DNA from: JAVBOP01 sp031550405
GTDB taxonomy: Bacteria > Bacteroidota > Ignavibacteria > Kapaibacteriales > UBA2268
Length of the DNA: 6,689 nt
NCBI GenBank assembly: GCA_031550405.1
Contig: JAVBOP010000221.1
Coordinates: 1 to 6,689 of the forward strand
Direction of reading: 5' to 3'
Part shown: piece after piece, positions 1 to 5,895 of the stretch
How the letters are laid out: every line of letters begins with the position of its first letter
Numbering within the stretch: the first letter of the stretch is position 1
Translations under genes and position numbers: made by a program
Notes under the pieces: model-generated
The model's database searches: none
Told to the model about the DNA's origin: nothing
Seen by the model: only the letters and a program-made list of their open reading frames with translations

Positions 1-347
1 TGTTTGTCGGAAAAAATGCGACAAATAATGACGAATTGACAATGAAATTTGCCAAGCCGAATGATATTTGGCTACATGCTCGTGGTTCGAGTGGTTCACA
101 TTGCGTGATTAAACGCGAAAACGGTGAAAAAATGCCCGAAAAACTGCCGAAACATATTTTACAGGCTGCAGCTCAAATCGCTGCTTTTTATTCAGGTGCA
201 AAAAACGCCAAGTATACACCTGTGTGCTATACGCAAAAAAAATATGTTTATAAGCCTAAAGGAGCAAATATAGGAGCGGTGGCTTTGCAAAAGGAAGAGG
301 TTATAATGGTCGAACCAAAGTTGCCGGAAACAAACGAAATTTCATAA
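1..347 (+). CDS. NFACT family protein (RqcH-like), C-terminal NFACT-R domain, 5' truncated
   Basis: This is the 3' end of a gene that enters from the left edge; the frame is open from position 3, so the TTG at 36 is not the real start. The reading begins FVGKNATNNDELTMKFAKPND and continues through WLHARGSSGSHCVI, a run of AAQIAAFYS, then VCYTQKKYVYKPKGANIGAV and a final VEP. This order (NDELT, D-x-WLHA-G-x-GSH, AA-x-IAA-x-YS, KPKGA-x-G) is the NFACT-R (DUF814) RNA-binding domain. Family knowledge: NFACT proteins such as RqcH bind split 60S/50S subunits carrying peptidyl-tRNA and add C-terminal tails to stalled chains for degradation. The N-terminal NFACT-N and coiled-coil parts lie outside the window, so tailing activity cannot be judged. 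The protein ends about 15 residues after the domain, which is normal. Confidence 0.88.
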   Translation, partial: FVGKNATNNDELTMKFAKPNDIWLHARGSSGSHCVIKRENGEKMPEKLPKHILQAAAQIAAFYSGAKNAKYTPVCYTQKKYVYKPKGANIGAVALQKEEVIMVEPKLPETNEIS

Positions 348-358
348 ATTTGATTTAA

Positions 359-515
359 ATAAAATTCATTTACAGAATCTATGATGACAAGTTTAAAAAA
401 GAAATTGAAAATATAGTAAATGAATTAAATAATGCTATGCCCAACTATCCGATGACAAGTAGATTATATGTATGATTTATTAAAAAATATTCATAAAACG
501 AATGATTTAATATGA
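359..515 (+). pseudogene. Possible decayed 3' end of an unidentified ORF upstream of the kinase gene
   Basis: There is no complete gene between 348 and 511. From 359 a frame without a start codon reads YRIYDDKFKKEIENIVNE (371-424), then LNNAMPNYPMTSRLY, and stops at 473-475. At 467-474 the bases TATG occur twice in tandem. Removing one copy joins the frame to SRLYDLLKNIHKTNDLI and a TGA at 513-515, which overlaps the kinase ATG (512-514) as ATGA. The residue mix is protein-like, and an ATGA overlap is typical of co-translated two-component operons. I do not recognise the protein, and it does not resemble the end of an OmpR-type response regulator. AT-rich DNA can produce such a reading by chance, so this remains tentative. 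Confidence 0.3.
383..460 (+). repeat. Pair of 10-bp direct repeats GATGACAAGT upstream of the kinase gene
   Basis: GATGACAAGT occurs at 383-392 and again at 451-460, 68 bp apart, within the short gap before the histidine kinase. The copies are in different frames of the putative decayed ORF, so they are not a protein repeat. They could be paired regulator sites or chance. Confidence 0.35.
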
Positions 516-2269
516 AATTACCTCTTCATAATAAGCTTTTTTCTATTTCGCTTATTTTTCTGTTTTCGTTGCTTGCTCTTTTTGCGATTTTTCAATTTCA
601 AAGAGAGAAGCTTTATAGAACAAACCTGCTAATTTCTCAACTCTCAAGTATTAATTATCAATTGGCTGATTTTATTAATGATAATTATTATTCACCCGAC
701 AGTCAAATCATTAAAAATGAAATAAAAAAAATTTATGATAATGATCATATTAGAGTAACTATTATAAATAATTCCGGAAAAGTTGTTTTCGATACGGAAA
801 GCAATCAAGTTGATACATTTCAGAATCACTTAAAACGCCCCGAAATAGTTGAACTTGATAATATCGAAAGAAAAAATGCAAAAATAGATAATAAATTATT
901 AAGAAACAGTACATATAGTATCAGATTTTCCAGCACAACGAGAAAAGATTATTTCTATGTTGCTACAAAATTTCCTGATGTAATTATACGAAGCGCTTTG
1001 CCTTATGAAAGCGATGCGATAAATTTGCTCAAAACAGATAACTCATTTATTTATTTCATCATTATCCTTTCGATAATTGGTTTGATAACTATTTGGCGTT
1101 TTTCTCGAAGAATAAAACTAAATATTAATAACTTGCAGTTATTTATCAGTAATGTTAAGAAAAGCGAGAATCTTGATAATAAACTTGTTTTTCCACAGAA
1201 CGAATTAGGTGAAATTTCTGCGGAATTAATTGCTCTCTGTAAGGATTTAATACAAACAAAAGAGCAGCTAAATTTAGAAAAACAAAAATTCAATTACCAC
1301 TTGCAGGCTGAAACTGAAGGAGTTGCAATATTTTCAGAAGATTTGAACTGTATAATGTCAAATCTGAAATTTGTCGAACTTGCTAATTATGTTTTAGATA
1401 AAGTAATTACAAATCCAAATGAAATTTTTATAAGCAATCAAAAAGATATGATTGTTAATGCTTTTAATAATAATTTAAGTAGCTGGATAATTGAAAGTAA
1501 TAATAAAATAATTCAAACTAAGTTGCTGAAATTTAAAGATAATAGCTTTGAATTGATTTTGAATGATATTACAAAGAGAGAAAAAATCAAGCGTTTTAAA
1601 AGGGAAATAACAGATAATCTTTCTCATGAATTGAAAACTCCGCTTTGCAGCATTCAAGGATATTTAGAAAGCATAATAAATCGACCTAATATTTCGGAAG
1701 AACAAAAGAAAAATTTTGTTAATAAAGCTTTTGAACAAAGCCAGCGGATGACGAATTTATTAAATGATATTTCAAAAATAACTCGAATTGATCAAGCTAA
1801 AGATTATTTTGAAATAGAAAAAATTAATGTTTTTGACATGTTAGAAAAATGTATTGATGTCTCAAAACAGCAAATAACGGAAAAAAATATAAAAATACAG
1901 CTTGATATTGATGAAAATTTAGAAATAAAAGCAAATGAAGAACTGTTTTTATCAATATTTTCAAATCTAATTTCAAACTCTCTTGCTTACGCTGGAGAAG
2001 ATTTTATAATAGGGATTTCATGTCAAATCGTAGAAAATAATTACATAAATTTTATTTATTACGACACAGGAAAAGGTGTTGAAGAAAAGCACTTAAATAG
2101 ACTTTTCGAGCGATTTTACAGAGTTGATAAAGGACGTACGCAGAAAATAGGTGGCACGGGTTTAGGATTGGCAATTGTCAATAATGCTGTAAAATTTCAT
2201 AAAGGAAATATCGCAGCACGAACTCATGAAAGTGGTGGATTAGAATTTGTTTTTGGATGGAAAAATTAA
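512..2269 (+). CDS. Membrane sensor histidine kinase, PhoR/ResE-like, orphan in this window
   Basis: This is a 585-residue two-component sensor kinase. A membrane segment lies at about residues 10-28, an extracytoplasmic sensor region at about 30-175, and a second membrane segment at about 178-196. The sensor part (VTIINNSGKVVFDT, then NHLKRPEI, then IIRSALPY) resembles the PhoR-like sensors of Bacteroidota. A linker and a weak PAS-like region follow (about 205-350). The HisKA H-box is DNLSHELKTP with the likely phospho-acceptor His372. The ATPase part shows the N-box (SNLISNS, Asn485 and Asn489), G1 (DTGKG, 518-522), the F-box (LFERFYR) and G2 (GGTGLGL, 547-553), so it looks catalytically complete. 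The ATG at 512 leads straight into a basic-then-hydrophobic N-terminus. There is no clear Shine-Dalgarno site. No response regulator gene is adjacent, so the partner is unknown. The gene is markedly AT-rich compared with the genes to the right. Confidence 0.93.
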   Translation: MKLPLHNKLFSISLIFLFSLLALFAIFQFQREKLYRTNLLISQLSSINYQLADFINDNYYSPDSQIIKNEIKKIYDNDHIRVTIINNSGKVVFDTESNQVDTFQNHLKRPEIVELDNIERKNAKIDNKLLRNSTYSIRFSSTTRKDYFYVATKFPDVIIRSALPYESDAINLLKTDNSFIYFIIILSIIGLITIWRFSRRIKLNINNLQLFISNVKKSENLDNKLVFPQNELGEISAELIALCKDLIQTKEQLNLEKQKFNYHLQAETEGVAIFSEDLNCIMSNLKFVELANYVLDKVITNPNEIFISNQKDMIVNAFNNNLSSWIIESNNKIIQTKLLKFKDNSFELILNDITKREKIKRFKREITDNLSHELKTPLCSIQGYLESIINRPNISEEQKKNFVNKAFEQSQRMTNLLNDISKITRIDQAKDYFEIEKINVFDMLEKCIDVSKQQITEKNIKIQLDIDENLEIKANEELFLSIFSNLISNSLAYAGEDFIIGISCQIVENNYINFIYYDTGKGVEEKHLNRLFERFYRVDKGRTQKIGGTGLGLAIVNNAVKFHKGNIAARTHESGGLEFVFGWKN

Positions 2270-2279
2270 AATAATTTTT
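2261..2279. terminator. AT-only hairpin between two convergent genes, possible weak bidirectional terminator
   Basis: AAAAATTA (2261-2268), a 3-base loop AAA, and TAATTTTT (2272-2279) form a perfect 8-bp inverted repeat. It spans the stop codons of the convergent kinase and lipoprotein genes. It ends in a T run on either strand, as a bidirectional terminator would, but it contains no G or C pair, so the stem is weak. Confidence 0.3.
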
Positions 2280-2868
2280 ACATATCATACTTATTTTTAA
2301 TGAAATTATATATGATATTAGCATCTTGTATTTGTACTTTATTTGGATCATAAATATAATCACTCATAGAATAGTCATACAAAAAATGCAGATAATCTGT
2401 CGGTATTTCTGCTTCATACGCATGTTTATAATCAAAAAGCACTTCATCTATTGTATTATAAAATTTTACCTGCAATTCAACCTCACTATTAACATCTCCA
2501 AAAAGGCTCAACATTTGTTTAGTAGTACTGATTGTTTTTCGAAGAGATAGCGCTTCCTTAACCATATTGCTATCCATCGCTAATGTATCTGGCACGATAA
2601 CAAAGTACTTATACTTGTTTTTAATAGCTAATTCAGCAGCTCGAAGAATTACAAAATCAAGCACTTGCATATCACTTGTATATTGATTGCCTGTAAAAGA
2701 AATTGTATAATGATTATTTGATAAACGTTTATCTTCATAACCGCATTTGTCTTCGTTAGCCTCAGCCCAATGGTCTGCTTTCTTATATCTTGTCGACGAA
2801 TTAAAAAAACTACAACTACATACTATACATGTAATTAAGAGTAAGCTAATAATAAATTTTGACTTCAT
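2278..2868 (-). CDS. Small lipoprotein, CC0125/CC1285-like family
   Basis: The 196-residue product (counted from the ATG at 2868-2866) starts MKSKFIISLLLITCIVCSC, a signal peptide with a lipobox VCSC and predicted lipidated Cys19. A TTG at 2880 would add four residues, but the ATG fits the signal peptide better. After the lipobox come GYED (43-46), HYTISFTGNQYTS (54-66) and VILRAAELAIKNKYKYFVIV. This pattern (GY-x-E, F-x-GN-x-x-T, RAAELA-x-x-x-GY-x-x-F) is what I recall for the CC0125/CC1285 lipoproteins, whose function is unknown. The C-terminal half has no motif I recognise. The gene lies 23 bp downstream of the propeller lipoprotein gene on the same strand, so the two are probably co-transcribed. 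It converges on the kinase gene. Confidence 0.72.
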   Translation of the reverse strand: MKSKFIISLLLITCIVCSCSFFNSSTRYKKADHWAEANEDKCGYEDKRLSNNHYTISFTGNQYTSDMQVLDFVILRAAELAIKNKYKYFVIVPDTLAMDSNMVKEALSLRKTISTTKQMLSLFGDVNSEVELQVKFYNTIDEVLFDYKHAYEAEIPTDYLHFLYDYSMSDYIYDPNKVQIQDANIIYNFIKNKYDM

Positions 2869-2891
2869 ATCTATTCCCAAAGCTATTATTT

Positions 2892-3914
2892 TTATCTCAA
2901 ACGAGATAACCCTTTGTTAGTGGCAAACCAGACATAGCCTTTGCCATCTACTGCTATTCCGTTGATTTTATTGCTTTGCAAGCCACTGTTTTCAGTGTTG
3001 TATGTTGTCCAAGATGAACCATTGAATTTGCTTGCTCCATGTTCTCTTGTGCCAATCCATACGTTGCCTTGATTATCAGTGGTAATAATTTCAACATCAT
3101 CGCCAGCTATTGAGCTGTTGCTCACGTCATATTTTGTCCATGTAGTGCCGTCGAACTTGTATATGCCTTGGCTGTAAGTGCTGATCCATTTGTTGTTTTG
3201 GTTATCCACAGCTACATAATAGATAAAATTTGTTGATAAGTCGGAGTTGTTGGCATTATATACAGTCCAAGTGCTGCCGTCGAATTTGCACAACCCGCCG
3301 TTCGCAGCAATCCATTTATTATCCTGATTATCTACCGCTATATTATAAACGTTGCTCGGCAAATCGCTGTTAAGAGAATCGTACATTGTCCAGTTTCCAT
3401 CGTTAAATTTAATAAGTCCATTTTTGGTAGCAATCCACTTGCAGCCTTGCGCATCTACCACGCAGCATCTTGTATCGTTCTCCATTAAACCGCTATTATC
3501 TTTCGTGTATCTTTCCCATGTCCCGTTATATTTCAAAATCCCTATCGCTCCGGAAAACCATAATGTATTTTGCGCATCTACAAAAATATGCTCGGCGAAA
3601 AAGCTAATATAACCACCAATACCGCCTAATGTCTCATAGCTGTATGTCGTCCATGTCTTGTCGTTAAACTGCTTAATACCATCCCACGGCGTGCCAATCC
3701 ATTTATTGCCATTTTTATCAATAGAAACGGTATATACAGTATCCACATTTATTGTGCTATTGCTTGTGTTATAAGTTATCCACTGAGCATCGCCGTTTGG
3801 GTCAATATCATTCGGCTCGGTTGTGCCATTGTCGCCGCAAGCTGTAAAAAATATAGCTGTTAAAGCTGTAAATGCTACTAATGCAAAGTAGCGTAATAAT
3901 TTAATGTTTGTCAT
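2892..3914 (-). CDS. Seven-bladed beta-propeller lipoprotein (two-component regulator propeller repeats)
   Basis: The 340-residue product has a signal peptide ending FTAC, with predicted lipidated Cys26, then an acidic linker. Seven repeats of about 41-47 residues follow. Each has a K/V-W-I/F core strand (Trp72, 119, 160, 201, 243, 286, 329, in contexts such as DNQNNKWIST) preceded by D-x-x-G/N, and a W-T-x-Y strand (Trp45, 88, 133, 175, 216, 259, 302). The first W-T-x-Y strand is at the N-terminus and the last K-W-I strand is at the C-terminus, so the ends should close one ring. The repeats match the Reg_prop type found in sensor regions of Bacteroidota hybrid kinases, but here they form a stand-alone secreted lipoprotein with no kinase part. 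The ligand is unknown. AAAGGA (complement of 3922-3927) is a good Shine-Dalgarno site 7 bases before the ATG at 3914. Confidence 0.85.
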   Translation of the reverse strand: MTNIKLLRYFALVAFTALTAIFFTACGDNGTTEPNDIDPNGDAQWITYNTSNSTINVDTVYTVSIDKNGNKWIGTPWDGIKQFNDKTWTTYSYETLGGIGGYISFFAEHIFVDAQNTLWFSGAIGILKYNGTWERYTKDNSGLMENDTRCCVVDAQGCKWIATKNGLIKFNDGNWTMYDSLNSDLPSNVYNIAVDNQDNKWIAANGGLCKFDGSTWTVYNANNSDLSTNFIYYVAVDNQNNKWISTYSQGIYKFDGTTWTKYDVSNSSIAGDDVEIITTDNQGNVWIGTREHGASKFNGSSWTTYNTENSGLQSNKINGIAVDGKGYVWFATNKGLSRLR

Positions 3915-3958
3915 TTTATCATCCTTTAGTGTTTATTAATAATCTGTATATATAATAT

Positions 3959-4771
3959 CTATTTCAGAAGTTTTCTGTTTTCTACTTCATGCAATACTTT
4001 CATTTGCTGTATTGCAAGCTGATTCAATTTTACCAATCGTTCTTTTGGTGAAAGTTTTTCATTTATAAAAACGGCATTAAGGTTTTCCATGTTCGATAAG
4101 CATATTAATTCATTGATTGTTGCATAATCACGAATGTTGCCTTTCAAATCCGGATTTTCATCTCGCCACTGTTTAGCAGTTTTTCCGAACATAGCAACAT
4201 TTAAAATATCCGCCTCATTTGCATAAACAATATTTATTTGTTGCGGCGTTAATTCTGCTGGAATAAGGTTTTTCTTAACAGCATCGGTATGAATATGATA
4301 ATTAATTTTTGCAAGTTCACGTTTCGCAGACCAGCCGATTGCCTTTTGTTCTTCAATTTTTAACCGCTTAAATTCAGTTACAAGATAAAGCTCAAATTCA
4401 GCGGAAATCCATGCTGCAAACTTAAAAGCAATATCCGAATGGGCATATGTTCCACCACCATAACGACCAGACTTAGAAGTCATTCCAATAGCATTTGTTT
4501 CGCTAATCCATTTTTGTGGCGACATCCAAAAGTGTGGTTTTGCGGACTCATTTTTAAACCCCTCATAAATGTGTGGTTTAAAACCCGGATTATTCAACAT
4601 TTCCCACAAACCAATATATTCAATCGTGCTGTAAGTCCTTAACCACAAGCTAATTATCTGCGATGGATTTTCTTTATCGCGGATTTTTGCCATATCGGTC
4701 AGTGAAATATAATCTTCCTGCTCCTTTTTGTAAATTGCTATCTCCGTATCTTTTACCGTGATTTTTGCCAT
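3959..4771 (-). CDS. KilA-N domain DNA-binding protein
   Basis: This is a 270-residue cytoplasmic protein. The N-terminal KilA-N domain covers about residues 5-137: YISLTDMAKI (21-30), IISLWLRTYSTIEYIGLWE (39-57), then GRYGGGTYAHSDIAFKFAAW (102-121) and FELYLVTEFKRLK. These are the diagnostic blocks of the domain. Family knowledge: KilA-N is a DNA-binding fold shared with phage antirepressors and large DNA viruses, and it is often seen in mobile or prophage-derived loci of Bacteroidota. The C-terminal part (about 150-270; RELAKINYHIHTDAVKKNLI, then helices) also occurs in bacterial KilA-N proteins but has no assigned role that I know. No phage genes surround it. It is 44 bp upstream of the propeller gene on the same strand and may share its transcript. 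A 12-bp inverted repeat lies just upstream. Confidence 0.88.
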   Translation of the reverse strand: MAKITVKDTEIAIYKKEQEDYISLTDMAKIRDKENPSQIISLWLRTYSTIEYIGLWEMLNNPGFKPHIYEGFKNESAKPHFWMSPQKWISETNAIGMTSKSGRYGGGTYAHSDIAFKFAAWISAEFELYLVTEFKRLKIEEQKAIGWSAKRELAKINYHIHTDAVKKNLIPAELTPQQINIVYANEADILNVAMFGKTAKQWRDENPDLKGNIRDYATINELICLSNMENLNAVFINEKLSPKERLVKLNQLAIQQMKVLHEVENRKLLK

Positions 4772-4807
4772 TTATGAGCAATTCCATATAATTATTGTTT
4801 TTTATCT

Positions 4808-4912
4808 GAATCAGGATTTGGTAGATTTAAAGATGTTCGTGATTTTGTTTTATGCATATTTACTCATAAATATAACATTCTGTTAATCATATAATTTTCA
4901 AAATCCTGATTC
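4808..4912. repeat. 12-bp perfect inverted repeat enclosing 81 bp upstream of the KilA-N gene
   Basis: GAATCAGGATTT (4808-4819) and AAATCCTGATTC (4901-4912) are exact reverse complements. The enclosed 81 bp are AT-rich and hold no gene. The arms resemble an AATCAGGATT-type motif that I recall recurring between genes in Bacteroidota, but I cannot check that here. I see no clear target-site duplication next to the arms, so a miniature transposon is possible but unproven. Positions 4772-4807 hold only the short leader of the KilA-N gene. Confidence 0.6.
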
Positions 4913-5009
4913 CAATAAAATGAATAACTGTTGATAATTCTTATTTTTTAATTTTTTTCAACAATTCCTTCATGACAGGTTATTCCATTCTTTGGAACTG
5001 AAATTACAA

Positions 5010-5028
5010 GTGAAAATCGCATTTTCGC
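5010..5028 (+). other. Strong hairpin in the repeat core (copy A)
   Basis: GTGAAAAT (5010-5017) pairs with ATTTTCGC (5021-5028) around the loop CGC, with one T-G pair. The only base that differs between the two 120-bp cores is the centre of this loop (5019; A at 5338 in copy B). Two smaller hairpins flank it: TTCCA/TGGAA (4983-4987 with 4993-4997) and AGCTC/GGGCT (5032-5036 with 5040-5044, one T-G pair). Confidence 0.5.
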
Positions 5029-5053
5029 ACAAGCTCCAAGGGCTGTCTTTATA

Positions 5054-5200
5054 CTCCTGCTGACAAATTGCCGAATATGTCATGAGATAGTTGTCAACTC
5101 CTGCTGACAAATCACCAAGCATGTCATGAGATGCTGTTCAACTCCTGCTGACAAGTTGCCGAATATGTCATGAGATGTTACAAAGAACGTCATGTGATAT
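5054..5200. repeat. 44-bp tandem units A1-A3 plus a degenerate fourth
   Basis: The units start at 5054, 5098 and 5142 with CTCCTGCTGACAA. Each carries an 18-base dyad with loop GTCATGAG. The arms are AATAT/ATAGT in A1 (one mismatch), AGCAT/ATGCT in A2 (perfect) and AATAT/ATGTT in A3 (one T-G pair). At 5186-5200 a remnant keeps GTCATGTGATAT but its arms no longer pair. A period of 44 is not a multiple of three, which argues against a protein repeat. Confidence 0.88.
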
Positions 5201-5238
5201 TTTTAAAAAAAAATAAAATTTGAAAAATTAAAAGAATT

Positions 5239-5504
5239 ATGAATAAATATTAATAATTCTTATTTTTTAATTTTTTTCAACAATTCCTTCATGACAGGTT
5301 ATTCCATTCTTTGGAACTGAAATTACAAGTGAAAATCACATTTTCGCACAAGCTCCAAGGGCTGTCTTTATATTCCTACTGACAAGTTGCCGAATATGTC
5401 ATGAGATATTGCTCGATTCCTACTGACAAGTTGCCGAATATGTCATGAGATATTGCTCGATTCCTGCTGACAAATCACCGAATATGTCATGAGGTATTTA
5501 TTCC
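5239..5504. repeat. Repeat copy B: core plus three 44-bp units, running into the HU-like gene
   Basis: This is the second copy of the 319-bp-period element, directly abutting copy A. Its core (5253-5372) differs from copy A at one base. After its third unit there is no AT-rich tail, because the unit runs into the 3' end of the minus-strand HU-like gene, whose stop codon is 5498-5500. Confidence 0.88.
5373..5504. repeat. 44-bp tandem units B1-B3
   Basis: The units start at 5373, 5417 and 5461. B1 and B2 are identical over all 44 bases, which points to recent duplication or homogenisation. B3 differs and shares the AAATCACC variant with unit A2. The hairpin arms are AATAT/ATATT in B1 and B2 (perfect) and AATAT/GTATT in B3 (one T-G pair), always around GTCATGAG. 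The right arm of B3 (5494-5498) touches the last base of the HU-like stop codon. Confidence 0.88.
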
Positions 5505-5872
5505 TTCTTCTTGCTTGCATTTTTCATGGCGTCAAGAATGCGTTTTCCTGCCCTGTAATTAACACTGACAGACTTGATGCAATGTGCATCAACTTCTTCC
5601 TGCGTGTCTCGCGGTTCGCTTGATAATGTTGGATAAAGATTGCCCAGTTTATCGAAACGCACTATCTTGCCGGCTGCAAGTTTATTCTGCACCACATTTT
5701 CTAATGCAATGATAGATGCCCTAATATCCGGCTCTGATAATGAGCAGAACTTCTCTATTTCAACCACTAATTCATCAATACTTACTTCGCCGTCAATGAC
5801 TAATTGTGCATACCATTTCTTTGGTGCAGTGCGGTTTTGCGGGTTTATCCGCTCAATTGCCTTAAATTTCAT
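5498..5872 (-). CDS. HU-like (HU_rel type) DNA-binding protein
   Basis: The 124-residue product matches the Bacteroidota histone-like type in its order of blocks: an N-terminal extension with INPQNRTAPKKWYAQL (9-24), DGEVSIDELVVEIEKF, SEPDIRASIIALENVV, then LAAGKIVRFDKLGNLYPTLS, an acidic loop, and CIKSVSVNYRAGKRILDAM before a lysine-rich tail. Family knowledge: HU/IHF-fold proteins bind and bend DNA as dimers, and this longer subfamily is found mainly in Bacteroidota. It lacks the canonical beta-arm RNPxT motif of standard HU, as expected for the subfamily. AGGA (complement of 5881-5884) sits 8 bases before the ATG and supports the start. The 44-bp repeat array begins at its stop codon. The terminator just upstream separates it from the barrel gene, so it needs its own promoter, which I could not identify. 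Confidence 0.85.
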   Translation of the reverse strand: MKFKAIERINPQNRTAPKKWYAQLVIDGEVSIDELVVEIEKFCSLSEPDIRASIIALENVVQNKLAAGKIVRFDKLGNLYPTLSSEPRDTQEEVDAHCIKSVSVNYRAGKRILDAMKNASKKKE

Positions 5873-5895
5873 TTTATAAATCCTGTTTAAAATTT

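Larger units (their letters stand above)
4920..5238. repeat. Repeat copy A: ~120-bp core plus three 44-bp units and an AT-rich tail
   Basis: This is the first copy of a directly repeated element with an exact period of 319 bp; the second copy begins at 5239. Positions 4934-5053 match 5253-5372 with a single difference (G at 5019, A at 5338). Positions 4920-4933 match with three differences. The core is followed by three 44-bp tandem units (5054-5185), a degenerate piece of a fourth (about 5186-5200) and an AT-rich tail of about 38 bp. No frame is open with a start codon in both copies, so I read this as non-coding. Confidence 0.9.

Noticed and set aside
36..347. TTG at position 36 as start of a short stand-alone gene
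   Set aside because: The frame is open to the left edge and the upstream residues match the NFACT-R domain, so this is the end of a longer gene.
3959..4771. Prophage or phage antirepressor locus around the KilA-N gene
   Set aside because: No integrase, structural or lysis genes are present on either side; only the single domain suggests phage ancestry.
4938..5063. Plus-strand frame open in both copies of the repeat core (reads ...LHDRLFHSLELKLQVKI...)
   Set aside because: It has no start codon, begins in a poly-T tract, and follows from an almost identical DNA sequence; the structured non-coding reading explains it better.
4970..5083. Minus-strand 37-codon ORF starting MTYSAICQQEYKD within repeat copy A
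   Set aside because: In copy B the same frame has a TAG at codon 9, so it is not conserved between nearly identical copies, and there is no ribosome binding site.
5054..5504. CRISPR array, suggested by regular short repeats
   Set aside because: The units are contiguous 44-bp tandem repeats with no unique spacers, and there are no cas genes nearby.
5054..5504. Plasmid-type iteron origin next to an HU-like gene
   Set aside because: There is no replication initiator gene, no clear DnaA box and no partition gene; the surrounding genes look chromosomal.
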